A stretch of 64,000 nt of DNA from Streptomyces rugosispiralis (GTDB taxonomy: Bacteria; Actinomycetota; Actinomycetes; Streptomycetales; Streptomycetaceae): assembly GCF_024505145.1 (NCBI RefSeq), contig NZ_JANIAA010000023.1, positions 79,836 through 143,835 of the forward strand. The letters are read 5' to 3'. The position numbers and the translations under genes were made by a program. Positions within the stretch are counted from its first letter, which is position 1, and the number at the start of each line of letters is the position of its first letter. The notes under the pieces were generated by a model. The model saw only the letters and a list, made by a program, of their open reading frames with translations. It made no database searches and was not told where the DNA came from. Of this stretch, positions 1-8,311 are shown piece after piece.

Positions 1-1092
1 CAGATGCCCGGCCGCCTTGCCCTCGGCGAAGAGCGGGGAGCGCTGGCCGATGTACGGATTGATCCAGACGGAGATCTTCAGGCCCCGCTCGCGCAGCCGC
101 CGCAGCATGCCCGCCGGGTCGGGGAAGACCCGTGGATCCCAGGTGAAGTCGCACCACTGGTACTCGCGCATCCAGAAGCAGTCGAAGTGGAAGACGGACA
201 GCGGCAGTGCGCGCTCCGCCATGCCGTCGACGAATCCGGTGACCGTCTCCTCGTCGTAGGAGGTGGTGAAGGAGGTGGACAGCCACAGCCCGAAGGACCA
301 CGCGGGCGGCAGCGCGGGGCGACCGGTGAGCGCGGTGTAGCGGCGCAGGATCTCCTTGGGGGTGGGCCCGTGGATGACGTAGTACGTCAGCTCCTGGTCC
401 TCGGCGCTGAACTGGAGCCGGGAGACCGCCTCCGAGCCGACCTCGAAGGAGACCCGGCCGGGGTGGTCCACGAAGACGCCGTAGCCCGCGTCGGTGAGGA
501 GGAACGGGACGTTCTTGTACGCCTGTTCGGTGGCGGTGCCGCCGTCGGCGTTCCAGATGTCCACGGCCTGGCCGTTCTTCACCAGCGGGCCGAAGCGCTC
601 GCCGAGCCCGTAGACCGAGGTGCCGACCCGCAGCGCGAGCCGTTCACGCAGGTGGTGGCCGCCGTCGGCGGTCTCCATGATGCCCATGTCCTTGACGCCG
701 CTGCTGGTGAGCGCACGCCCGGCGGCCTCGAAGTCCATCCGCCAGGGCCCGGTGCGGGCGAAGCGCACCGAGAGCGCGCCCGAGGTGAGCCGGGCCTCCC
801 CGTCGTCGCAGCTCACCTCGGCGTCGTACGTCTCGCGGGCGATCTCGAACGACGGGCCGCGCTCGACCCGGCCCGCGAAGTGGGTGATCCGGACGGCGAT
901 CACATCGGGCATGGGGGCGGTGCAGGTCAGGGTGAGGGCGGGACCCTTGAGCAGATCGCCTCGGTGACGTACGGGATGGGTGGGGGCGTGGACGGTGAGG
1001 GTGCCGGGGCCGGTCTCCACGTCGAGCACCCCCTGGGGGTACGCGGCCTGGACGCCCTCGCGCAGTCTCCAGTAGCCGTCGCTGAACTTCAT
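1..1092 (-). CDS. GH31 alpha-xylosidase (3' part missing at window edge)
   Basis: N-terminal ~364 residues of a glycoside hydrolase family 31 enzyme, probably a cytoplasmic YicI-type alpha-xylosidase that removes alpha-xylose from imported oligosaccharides. The protein begins MKFSDGYWRLREG, as in YicI relatives. It then shows the beta-sandwich segment with VYGLGERFGP and the start of the catalytic barrel (FHFDCFWMREYQWCDF, then WINPYIGQRSPLFAEGK). No signal peptide is seen. The catalytic aspartates lie beyond the window. It is the last gene of a leftward operon, 13 bp after a permease gene, so the transported sugar is probably its substrate. Family assignment is strong; exact substrate is inferred. 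Confidence 0.9.
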   Translation of the reverse strand, partial: MKFSDGYWRLREGVQAAYPQGVLDVETGPGTLTVHAPTHPVRHRGDLLKGPALTLTCTAPMPDVIAVRITHFAGRVERGPSFEIARETYDAEVSCDDGEARLTSGALSVRFARTGPWRMDFEAAGRALTSSGVKDMGIMETADGGHHLRERLALRVGTSVYGLGERFGPLVKNGQAVDIWNADGGTATEQAYKNVPFLLTDAGYGVFVDHPGRVSFEVGSEAVSRLQFSAEDQELTYYVIHGPTPKEILRRYTALTGRPALPPAWSFGLWLSTSFTTSYDEETVTGFVDGMAERALPLSVFHFDCFWMREYQWCDFTWDPRVFPDPAGMLRRLRERGLKISVWINPYIGQRSPLFAEGKAAGHL

Positions 1093-1105
1093 GCGGCCCT
1101 CCTCG

Positions 1106-1945
1106 TCATTTGACCGCGCCCATGGCGATGCCACGGGTCAGGGTCCGCTGGAAGATCAGGAAGAAGCAGAACGCGGGGAGCACCCCCAGCAGGGCGGCCG
1201 CGTTGGTCATGGTCGCGTCCATCAGCCGCTGGCCCTGGAGGACGCCGAGCGCCACCGAGACCGTCTGGTTGTCGTTGGAGATCAGCATCACCAGGGGCAG
1301 CAGGAACTCGTTCCAGGTCCAGATGAAGAAGAAGACCAGCAGCACCCCGATGGTGGGGCGGCTGACCGGCACCACGACCCGCCACAGCACCTGCCACTTG
1401 GTGGCGCCGTCGATCCGGGCCGCCTCGATGACCTCCTTGGGGAAGGCGCCGAGCACGGAGGAGAGCAGATAGGTGCCGAAGGCCGACTGGATCACGGTGA
1501 AGACGATGATCACGCTCAGCCGGGTGTCGTACAGGCCGGCCTGCTTGGACAGGTAGTAGACGGGGTAGACCAGGGCCTCCTGCGGCAGCATGTTGGCCAG
1601 CACGAAGAAGGCCAGCACCCAGGGGCGGCCCCTGACCCGCCCGATGCCGATCGCGTACGCGTTGAGCACCGAAAGCAGTGCGGCGAGCACCGCCACCGAG
1701 CCGGAGATCAGCGCGGAGTTGAACAGCTTCCGGCCGAAGTCGACCCGCTGCCAGAAGTCCCGCAGGCCGTCGAGGTGGATCCCCTCGGGCAGGCTCAGCG
1801 GGCCGTTCGCGGAGTAGTCGGCGGGCGATTTCACGGCGTTGAGTGCCACCACGAGGAAGGGCAGCACCATGAGGGCGGCCGCCACGATGAGGGCGGCCAG
1901 CACCGGGAAGCGGGCCGGGGCCTGATGTCGCTTGACGGCGTTCAC
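1106..1945 (-). CDS. carbohydrate ABC transporter permease (MalG type)
   Basis: 279-residue inner-membrane permease of a CUT1-family sugar importer. It has about six hydrophobic segments and the EAA loop that docks the ATPase (EVIEAARIDGATKWQVLWRVVVP). The GTG start at 1945 overlaps the TGA of the upstream permease by four bases (GTGA), which indicates translational coupling and decides the start over longer open frames. It pairs with the MalF-type subunit and the lipoprotein upstream. No ATPase gene is present, which is usual for Streptomyces importers that share MsiK. Confidence 0.93.
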   Translation of the reverse strand: MNAVKRHQAPARFPVLAALIVAAALMVLPFLVVALNAVKSPADYSANGPLSLPEGIHLDGLRDFWQRVDFGRKLFNSALISGSVAVLAALLSVLNAYAIGIGRVRGRPWVLAFFVLANMLPQEALVYPVYYLSKQAGLYDTRLSVIIVFTVIQSAFGTYLLSSVLGAFPKEVIEAARIDGATKWQVLWRVVVPVSRPTIGVLLVFFFIWTWNEFLLPLVMLISNDNQTVSVALGVLQGQRLMDATMTNAAALLGVLPAFCFFLIFQRTLTRGIAMGAVK

Positions 1946-2856
1946 TGGTCCTCCGCCCGGGTTTGCAGGCGCAACGCCACCAGGGCCAGCGCCAGGATGA
2001 TCACGGTGAGGGCGGTGGAGACCGCGGAGCCGTACCCGACCTGCGTCTTCTCGAAGAAGGACTGGAAGGAGAAGTACGAGGGGACGTTGGTGGCCCCACC
2101 GGGCCCGCCCTTGGTGAGCACATACACCGCGCCGAAGACCTTGAGCGCCGCGATGGTGCACCACAGCAGCACGACATAGATCTCCGGGCGGATCTGCACC
2201 AGCGTCACATGCCAGAACCGCCGCCACCACGAGGCCCCGTCCAGCTCGGCCGCCTCGTGCAGGGACGGATCGGCGCGCTGCAGCCCCGCCATGAAGACCA
2301 CCAGCGGAAAGCCGAGCTGGACCCACACCATCACGGCCATCACGCTGTAGAGCGCGAAGTCCGGGTCGCCCAGCCAGTCCTGGCGCAGCGAGCCGAGGCC
2401 GACGGCGCCCAGCGCCTCGTTGAGCGCGCCGTTCTCCGGGGCGAGGATCCAGCTCCAGACGATTCCGGCCACCGCGATCGGCAGCACCTGCGGCAGATAG
2501 AAGCAGGCGCGCAGCACGCTCGCGGCGCGGGTGCCGATGTGCTTGGCGATGTAGTCGAAGAGTGCGGCGGCCAGCACCAGGCCGAGGGCGGTGGGGAGTA
2601 CCGCCATCGCCACCACCATGGCCAGGCTGTGCCGGAAGGACTCCCAGAAGGCGGAGTCGTCCAGCAGTTCACGGTAGTTGGCGAGCCCGGCCCACTTCGG
2701 GCTGCCCACGCCCTGCCAGTGGGTGAGGCTGATCCCGGTGTTCATCAGGAACGGGATGACGATGACGGCGAGGAAGGCCAGCGCCCCGGGGAGCAGGAAC
2801 AGGGCGTACGGATACTCGCGGCGCCGTAGCGGCGATGCCTTGCTGTGGGAACTCAT
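1942..2856 (-). CDS. carbohydrate ABC transporter permease (MalF type)
   Basis: 304-residue membrane permease of the same CUT1 importer. It has an N-terminal transmembrane segment (LFLLPGALAFLAVIVIPF), several more hydrophobic helices, and an EAA motif (LHEAAELDGASWWRRFWHVTL). The ATG at 2856 lies 7 bp after the lipoprotein stop, and the 3' end overlaps the next permease, so the three genes form one transcription and translation unit. The substrate is probably an alpha-linked xyloside or related glucan because of the linked GH31 gene. Confidence 0.93.
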   Translation of the reverse strand: MSSHSKASPLRRREYPYALFLLPGALAFLAVIVIPFLMNTGISLTHWQGVGSPKWAGLANYRELLDDSAFWESFRHSLAMVVAMAVLPTALGLVLAAALFDYIAKHIGTRAASVLRACFYLPQVLPIAVAGIVWSWILAPENGALNEALGAVGLGSLRQDWLGDPDFALYSVMAVMVWVQLGFPLVVFMAGLQRADPSLHEAAELDGASWWRRFWHVTLVQIRPEIYVVLLWCTIAALKVFGAVYVLTKGGPGGATNVPSYFSFQSFFEKTQVGYGSAVSTALTVIILALALVALRLQTRAEDQ

Positions 2857-2863
2857 CGGGGGC

Positions 2864-4168
2864 TCACCCCTTCGGCGCGCCCGCGTCGTACGCCTTCTTC
2901 AGCGCGTCCAGATAGGCGTCGGGCCCCGCGTCGCCGGTGATCAGCTTCTGGGTCTCGGAGACGAGGACGTCATAGAAGCCGGGGACCGGCCAGTCGGGGT
3001 AGAAGGCCAGGCCGTCGCCGTCGGCGTAGCTGGTGAAGTCCTTGATCAGGGCCTTCGACTTGGGGTCGGTGATCGCTGAGGGATCGGCGGCCACGGGCAC
3101 TCCGCCGTTGTTGCCGAGGGTGTTCTGGATGCCCTTCTTCATCGTGATGTCGATGAAGTCGTAGGCCAGCTCCTTGTTCTTGGCGCCCTTGGGGACGACC
3201 CAGAGATTGCCGCCGGAGCCGAGGGTGAGCTTGGAGCCGGGGAAGGGGAACGTGCCCCACTCGTCCTTCATCTCGGACTTGAAGCGGCCGAACCACCAAC
3301 TGCCGGAGAAGAACATCGGGTACTTCCCCGCGATGAAGGCCGCGCCCGCGTCCTCGGCCTTGGCGCCGCTCGAGCTCTTGGCGATATAGCCCTTCTTCAC
3401 CCAGTCGGCGAAGGTGGTGGCGCCGTAGGTCCAGGCGGCGTCGTGGAAGTCCGGCTTGCCCTGGTACTGCTCGTAGGCGTCCACCCAGGAGCGGTCGGCC
3501 TTGGAGAGGGCGAGCTGGTACACGTACTGCTGGGCGGGGTATTCGGCGCCCGCGCCGGCGAGCGGGGTGACGCCCTTGTCCTTGAACGCCTTCAGGGCGG
3601 CGGTGAATTCGGCGAAGGTCGTCGGGACCTCGATGTGGTGCTTGGCGAAGAGGGTCTTGTTGTAGAAGACCATCGTGTACTCGGCGTAGTTGGGGATCCC
3701 GTACCAATTGCCGGAGCCCATCACGCCCTGGGCGTCGTAGCGGCTGGTGGTGCGCACGCCGGGGCTGAGCGGCTTGTCCCAGCCGCGCTTGGTGACCTCG
3801 GGGGTGAGGTCGGTGAGCAGGCTCTGCTTGGAGAGCAGCCCGGTGGTGGCGTTGCCCTTGTTGTACTCCATCAGATCGGGTGCGTCACCGGAGTTGAGGA
3901 CCATCGAGGCGGTCTTCTGGATCTGTTCGAAGCCCTTCTCCTCGACCTTCACGGTGACGCCCGGATGGCTCTTCTTGAACTCCTCGATCGCCTGCTTCCA
4001 GGCGATGCCCATGGCGCTGTTGGGTGCCTCGTAGTGCCACAGCTTGAGCGACTTGCCGTCCCCGGCCTCGTCCCCGCCGTCCCCGCAACCCGCCATGACC
4101 AGGGATGCCGCGAGTGCGGCCGCGATGAGGGCCACCGTTCGTTTCGTTCGTTTCCGTGCCGTCAACAT
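2864..4168 (-). CDS. sugar ABC transporter substrate-binding lipoprotein
   Basis: 434-residue periplasmic-type solute-binding protein anchored as a lipoprotein. The signal peptide is basic (MLTARKRTKRT), then hydrophobic, and ends in the lipobox MAGC. The body has the SBP_bac family layout (LKLWHYEAPNSAMG near the start, GGNLWVVPKGAKNKELAYDF near the end). The ATG at 4168 was chosen because a GGAGG ribosome site lies just upstream and the lipobox is then about 28 residues in; an upstream in-frame ATG at 4210 would only add an unrelated extension. It is the first gene of the operon, consistent with high expression of the binding protein. Confidence 0.93.
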   Translation of the reverse strand: MLTARKRTKRTVALIAAALAASLVMAGCGDGGDEAGDGKSLKLWHYEAPNSAMGIAWKQAIEEFKKSHPGVTVKVEEKGFEQIQKTASMVLNSGDAPDLMEYNKGNATTGLLSKQSLLTDLTPEVTKRGWDKPLSPGVRTTSRYDAQGVMGSGNWYGIPNYAEYTMVFYNKTLFAKHHIEVPTTFAEFTAALKAFKDKGVTPLAGAGAEYPAQQYVYQLALSKADRSWVDAYEQYQGKPDFHDAAWTYGATTFADWVKKGYIAKSSSGAKAEDAGAAFIAGKYPMFFSGSWWFGRFKSEMKDEWGTFPFPGSKLTLGSGGNLWVVPKGAKNKELAYDFIDITMKKGIQNTLGNNGGVPVAADPSAITDPKSKALIKDFTSYADGDGLAFYPDWPVPGFYDVLVSETQKLITGDAGPDAYLDALKKAYDAGAPKG

Positions 4169-4216
4169 CCGCTGCCTCCGGAAGGGTTGGAAGGAAGGGC
4201 GCAGGTGCAACGTTCG

Positions 4217-4230
4217 TCGAAGCGCTTCGA
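4217..4230. promoter_or_regulatory. LacI-type operator palindrome
   Basis: Perfect 14-bp palindrome TCGAAGCGCTTCGA with a central CG step, the symmetry typical of LacI-family repressor sites in Streptomyces sugar operons. It lies just after the -10 box of the importer promoter, where a bound repressor would block transcription. No LacI gene is found in the window, so the repressor is probably encoded beyond the left edge. Repression is inferred. Confidence 0.7.
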
Positions 4231-4238
4231 TGGGGAGA

Positions 4239-4268
4239 GGTATACGAGGGGTGGTAGAGATATGTCAA
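4239..4268 (-). promoter_or_regulatory. sigma-70-type promoter of the sugar importer operon
   Basis: Reading leftward, TTGACA (4268-4263) and TATACC (4244-4239) are separated by 18 bp, close to the HrdB consensus. The start point would fall near 4232, immediately before the palindrome at 4217-4230, and about 65 bp upstream of the lipoprotein ATG. Confidence 0.65.
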
Positions 4269-4309
4269 TGCCGTTGACAAAACGGGCACACCCGGAAGCG
4301 CCGGGGGCC

Positions 4310-5203
4310 TCAGCCCCGATGCACCTGGCGCACCGTGCGGAGGAAGGCGCCCAGGACGCTCGGGACCGGGCCGAAGCGGTGGGCGAGGTGGAACTCCAGC
4401 CCGGCGGCGGCCGGTTCCAGCGGCAGCAGGGTCACCCCCACATGCCGGAAGCGCCGCATTCCCGCCGGTCCGATGCCGATGCCGAGCCCGCAGGCGACCA
4501 GCCCCAGCAGGGTGTGCAGATTGTGCGCCTCATGCGCGATCCGCGGCTCGACCCCGGCGGCGCGGCATACGGCCAGCGCCACATCGGCGGCGGCGGGCTC
4601 GGCCTGCCGCGAGGAGAGGATCAGCGGCTCGCTGTCCAGTGCCCGTACGGGCACGGCCGCGGCGCTGGTCAGCGGGTGGCCGGACGGCACCGCCGCCACC
4701 AGGGTCTCCCGGCCCAGCGGCAGGCTGGTCAGCCGCCGCCGGGCGGCCGCGGGCGGTGGGCCGCAGATGACCCCGGCGTCCAGGCTGCCGTCCAGCAGCG
4801 CCTCGATCTGCCGGGCGCTGGGCAGCTCCCGCAGCTCCAGCCGGACCTGCGGACGGCGGGTCCGGAAGGCGGTGAGCACCTCGGGCAGCACGGCGGCCAG
4901 CGCGGTGCCGAGGAAGCCGATGGCGAGCGAACCGGTCTCGCCCCGCCCGGCGTCGGCCGCGTCCCGTACGGCGAGGTCGAGATGGTCCAGCACCTGCCGG
5001 GCCCGGGCCAGGAACGCCTCACCCGCGGCGGTGGGCCGCACCCCGTGCCCGGTGCGGTCGAAGAGCTGTACGCCCAGCTCGGTCTCCAGCGCCTTGATCT
5101 GCTGGGACAGCGGGGGCTGCCGGATGCCCAGCGCGGTGGCGGCGCGGCCGAAGTGGGCGTGCTCGGAGAGGGCGAGCGCGTAGCGGAGGTGGCGCAGCTC
5201 CAT
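4310..5203 (-). CDS. LysR-family transcriptional regulator
   Basis: 297-residue LysR regulator. The N-terminal winged helix-turn-helix is clear (MELRHLRYALALSEHAHFGRA, then QPPLSQQIKALE), followed by a two-lobed effector-binding domain (FLGTALAAVLPEVL, GVICGPPP, CGLGIGIGP). The ATG at 5203 begins directly at the conserved MELRHLRYF-like start; an in-frame TTG at 5212 is an alternative. It is divergent from the hydrolase at 5297 with about 90 bp between them, the usual arrangement for a LysR protein and its target. The effector is unknown. Confidence 0.92.
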   Translation of the reverse strand: MELRHLRYALALSEHAHFGRAATALGIRQPPLSQQIKALETELGVQLFDRTGHGVRPTAAGEAFLARARQVLDHLDLAVRDAADAGRGETGSLAIGFLGTALAAVLPEVLTAFRTRRPQVRLELRELPSARQIEALLDGSLDAGVICGPPPAAARRRLTSLPLGRETLVAAVPSGHPLTSAAAVPVRALDSEPLILSSRQAEPAAADVALAVCRAAGVEPRIAHEAHNLHTLLGLVACGLGIGIGPAGMRRFRHVGVTLLPLEPAAAGLEFHLAHRFGPVPSVLGAFLRTVRQVHRG

Positions 5204-5296
5204 AAGGGTCAAGCCTATATCTGATCGCGAATAATCCCTTCACCTCTCATATATCAAAGAGGAAAGCATCGTCGCGCCGGTGCTCGACTGGCCCGC

Positions 5297-6250
5297 ATGA
5301 GCGAAACGCTGGAACACCGGGAAACGCTGGAACACCGCGAGACGACGATCGAGGGCGTACGGCTGCACTGGGTGCGGGCGGCGGGGCCGGGGACCCCCGT
5401 CGTGCTGCTCCACGGCTGGCCGCAGACCTGGTACGCCTGGCGCAAGGTGATCCCCGAACTCGCCCGCGACCACGAGGTGTTCGCGGTGGACCTGCCGGGC
5501 CTGGGCGATTCGGGCTCCTCCCCGCGCGGCCACGGGGTCCGGATCGCCGCCGGCCTGCTCGACGCCTGGCGCGCCGAGTTGGGCCTGGACCGGGTCCATG
5601 TCGTCGGCCACGACCTGGGCGGACCCATCGGCTACGCGTGGGCCGCCGCCCACCCCGCCCGGGTCCGCAGCTTCAGCCTGCTCGCCGTGCCACTGCACGG
5701 CTTCGGGCTGAGCGAGCTGATCGCCCGCGCCGGGCTCTGGCACTTTGGCTTCTTCTCGGTGCCGGGGCTCGCGGAGAAACTGGCGGAGGGCCGGGAGCGG
5801 ATCCTGCTGGAGCACTTCTACGGGCACGCCCTGGAGACCGGGGCCATCCGCCCCGCCGATGTCGACACCTATCTGCGCACCTACACCCGGCCGGGCCGGC
5901 TGGCCAACGGCTTCGCGTACTACCGCAACGCCCCCGCCGACACCGCCGCCCTCACCGAACTCGGCCGCACCCCGCTCCCGATGCCCACCCTGGCCATCGG
6001 CTGCGGCCGGGCCGGCGGCGCGGCCCCCGTCCACAGCCTCGGCCGGGTCGCCCCGGCGACCCGCGGCGCGGTGATCGACGACAGCGGCCACTTCCTTCCC
6101 GAGGAACGCCCCGGCCCGCTGCTGTCCCTGCTCAGGCCCTTCCTGGCGGAGGCCGACGCGGCGGAGGGCGGTCCCTGCCGCCCTGACGCTTCGGGTGTGA
6201 TCACCAAGCAACCACGCGGGGACGGCTCGGCCGCGCGGCTGCGGTTCTAG
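5297..6250 (+). CDS. alpha/beta hydrolase, epoxide-hydrolase/dehalogenase type
   Basis: 317-residue alpha/beta-fold hydrolase. It shows the oxyanion motif HGWPQTW (about residue 38), the nucleophile elbow GHDLGG with Asp in place of Ser, and a late DSGHFLPEE with the catalytic His. Asp as nucleophile points to the epoxide hydrolase or haloalkane dehalogenase branch. The first residues carry a direct repeat (ETLEHR twice, from an 18-bp DNA repeat), and the last ~35 residues are a poorly conserved tail. It is probably controlled by the divergent LysR gene. Substrate unknown. Confidence 0.85.
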   Translation: MSETLEHRETLEHRETTIEGVRLHWVRAAGPGTPVVLLHGWPQTWYAWRKVIPELARDHEVFAVDLPGLGDSGSSPRGHGVRIAAGLLDAWRAELGLDRVHVVGHDLGGPIGYAWAAAHPARVRSFSLLAVPLHGFGLSELIARAGLWHFGFFSVPGLAEKLAEGRERILLEHFYGHALETGAIRPADVDTYLRTYTRPGRLANGFAYYRNAPADTAALTELGRTPLPMPTLAIGCGRAGGAAPVHSLGRVAPATRGAVIDDSGHFLPEERPGPLLSLLRPFLAEADAAEGGPCRPDASGVITKQPRGDGSAARLRF

Positions 6251-6487
6251 GGACGCAGCCGTCGGGCGAAGGCCGCGAGGGTGGTGAGCGGGGAGCGGCG
6301 GCGGCGCGGCGGGGTGGTGCCGGGGCGGGGAGGGACGACGGGGCGGGAGGCGAGGAAGAGGATCATGCCACTACGGTCCCGGGCCCGGCCGGGGGCGGTC
6401 CAACACCTGATCGGGGGCCATTCACGCATCTCCGTTGTCAATGCTGGTGGGGTGGGGATCGAGGGGCGCGTCGGTCACCATGTGCGG

Positions 6488-7456
6488 GTGAACCGGGACA
6501 TCGAACCGCGCCTGCTGCGCGCCTTCACCGCCGTCGCCGACGAGCTGCACTTCACCCGCGCCGCCGCCCGCCTCTACATCGCCCAGCAGGCCCTCAGCCG
6601 CGACATCCGGCGGTTGGAGCGGGAGTTGGGCGCGGAGCTGTTCGTCCGTACCACCCGCCAGGTCGCCCTCACGGCCGCGGGCGAACGGCTGCTGCCGTAC
6701 GCCCGGCGGGTGCTCCAGGCCCAGGACGACCTGGCGGCGGCCTTCAGCGGGGCCGAGTGCCGTCCGCTGCTGGTGGATGTGAGCGCCCCGGTGAGCACCG
6801 GAAGCCAGGTGGTGGCGGAGGCGCGGCGGCGCATCGGCCCCGAGACCGAGCTGGTGGCCCGCTTCCACAGCGGGCTGGCCGGGGCCGCCGCCGAGCTCCT
6901 CGCCGGACGCCTCGACGTGTCCTTCGGCCGGGCCCGCGGCCTCGACCCCGCCGTGCTCGCCCGGCTGGACCACCGGCTGATCCGCTACGAACGCATCGCC
7001 GTGGTCCTGCGCGAGGACCATCCGCTGGCCCGGCTCGAGGAGATCCCGCTGGCCGCGCTCGCGGGCGAGCCCCTGTACGCGGCGGCGGGCAACGACACCA
7101 CCACCGAGTGGACGGACCTGGCCGCCCAGCTCTTCGCGGGGCGCGGGATCGCGATGGCGGAGCCGTTCCCGGAGATCGACGGGGACGAGGAGTTCATCCG
7201 GGTGGTGACCAAGCGCCGCTGGTCGGTGCTGGCCAGTGAGGTGTTCACCCACCTGCCCGGCGCGGTGCTGCGGCCGCTCGCCGAGCCCGTTCCGCTCTCA
7301 CCCGTTTCCATCGTGTGGCGCAAGGGCCTCGTCCACCCCGGCCTGGACGCCCTCCACGCGGCGGCCCGTGCGCTCGCCACCACGTCCGGCTGGCTGCACC
7401 GGCCACCGGGCTCCTGGCTGCCGCGCCCCGAGGCGGGGGTGATGATCAGAGATTGA
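6488..7456 (+). CDS. LysR-family transcriptional regulator
   Basis: 322-residue LysR regulator with an N-terminal DNA-binding domain (IEPRLLRAFTAVADELHFTRAA, QQALSRDIRRLE) and a C-terminal sensing domain. The frame is open back to 6281, but the upstream part is arginine-rich and unconserved; GTG at 6488 (VNRDIEPRLL) places the helix-turn-helix at the usual position. No divergent partner is adjacent: the preceding 237 bp follow the convergent-facing end of the hydrolase, so its target cannot be told from context. Confidence 0.85.
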   Translation: MNRDIEPRLLRAFTAVADELHFTRAAARLYIAQQALSRDIRRLERELGAELFVRTTRQVALTAAGERLLPYARRVLQAQDDLAAAFSGAECRPLLVDVSAPVSTGSQVVAEARRRIGPETELVARFHSGLAGAAAELLAGRLDVSFGRARGLDPAVLARLDHRLIRYERIAVVLREDHPLARLEEIPLAALAGEPLYAAAGNDTTTEWTDLAAQLFAGRGIAMAEPFPEIDGDEEFIRVVTKRRWSVLASEVFTHLPGAVLRPLAEPVPLSPVSIVWRKGLVHPGLDALHAAARALATTSGWLHRPPGSWLPRPEAGVMIRD

Positions 7457-7732
7457 CGCGGTTGATGTAAACGCGCTCGCGATGCGGAATCACCTGGTAC
7501 CAGACGAGCATCGTCTCGACGCTGTACGTGCGCAGCCGATGGGGTTCGGGGTCGTCGTCGAGGACACCGTCCGGGCCGAGCCCCTGGGCCGCGAGATCGG
7601 CCAGAGCGCTGCCGATCACCTCGACCGCGCACCGGTCCGTCTCCTTCATGCCGCCGAGGACCCACTCGGCGTCGGGCTGTACTCCCAGGCCCAGCCGACG
7701 GCGTCCTCGACGCCTTCGCCGCGTGCGCTCAC
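7446..7732 (-). pseudogene. small RelE/ParE-like toxin candidate, apparently frameshifted
   Basis: The expected start is the GTG at 7732, which overlaps the stop of the upstream gene by four bases (GTGA). From it the frame reads VSARGEGVEDAVGWAWEYSP and ends at a TGA near 7646. The adjacent frame continues without a gap as DAEWVLGGMKETD and so on to 7446, finishing HRERVYINRVNL. One extra C in the CCC run near 7674 would join the two. If the shift is real, the only intact product is the 67-residue ORF from ATG 7649. The C-terminal part (LRTYSVETMLVWYQVIPHRERVYI) resembles small RelE/ParE-like folds, but this is tentative. Confidence 0.5.
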
Positions 7733-8091
7733 CCGGCGGCCCCGGTCTCGGCGGACGCCTCGCGGAGGATGCGGGCGATGGTCTGTTGCGCGGCCCGGAA
7801 CTCCTCTTCCGTGGCTTGCGGATCGCCGGTGACGCGCTCCGCCTCGCGCATGGCGTAGAACCTGCCGGGATGGCGTTCAATCGCGACGACGGTCGCCCAC
7901 TTCTCCAGGAACAGCCGCATCGGCGTGGTCGAGGCGGTCTGTACAGCGCGGTCGAACGCCTCGCCCAGTTCGCGGTCGAACTCGGCGATGCGCACGAGGT
8001 CGAGCCGTTTGACCGCTTCCCGCAAGGCGTCCCGAGTCATCGGCGGCTGTGGGATGACGGGCGCGTGCGGGTGCTCCGGCTGAGCGCTCAT
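7729..8091 (-). CDS. DUF6247-like small protein (possible antitoxin partner)
   Basis: 120-residue soluble, charged, mostly helical protein. The core (DALREAVKRLDLVRIAEFDR, ending in RFYAMREAE) resembles the actinobacterial DUF6247 family, which I recall lying next to small toxin-like genes. The ATG at 8091 is preceded by GGAGG at good spacing. Its stop overlaps the GTG of the next gene, so the two are translationally coupled like many toxin-antitoxin pairs. An antitoxin role is inferred from arrangement only. Confidence 0.6.
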   Translation of the reverse strand: MSAQPEHPHAPVIPQPPMTRDALREAVKRLDLVRIAEFDRELGEAFDRAVQTASTTPMRLFLEKWATVVAIERHPGRFYAMREAERVTGDPQATEEEFRAAQQTIARILREASAETGAAG

Positions 8092-8215
8092 GCGGTCCTC
8101 CGGCGGGGCGGGCGGGCGGTGCACCGCGTACGGTACCGGGAACCGCGCGACACGGTGAGCGCATCAGTCTCCACCCACCGCATGTGGTACCCCTCACCGC
8201 CGCCCGGCCCCCCGG

Positions 8216-8242
8216 GTGAGAGCAAGGTTTCGTCCGCGTCAC
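8216..8242 (-). promoter_or_regulatory. GlnR-box-like site upstream of narK
   Basis: On the minus strand GTGAC-6 bp-GAAAC (8242-8227) matches the GlnR half-site pair GTnAC-n6-GAAAC, followed 6 bp on by a degenerate CTCAC. It lies 70-85 bp before the narK start. Control by nitrogen supply through GlnR is inferred; it fits the second box before nnaR at 9926. Confidence 0.5.
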
Positions 8243-8311
8243 CTGCCGCCACAGCCCGGAAATCCACCGTCCCTACCGTCGAGCAGCGACACCGAGAACT
8301 GTGGAGGCGTG

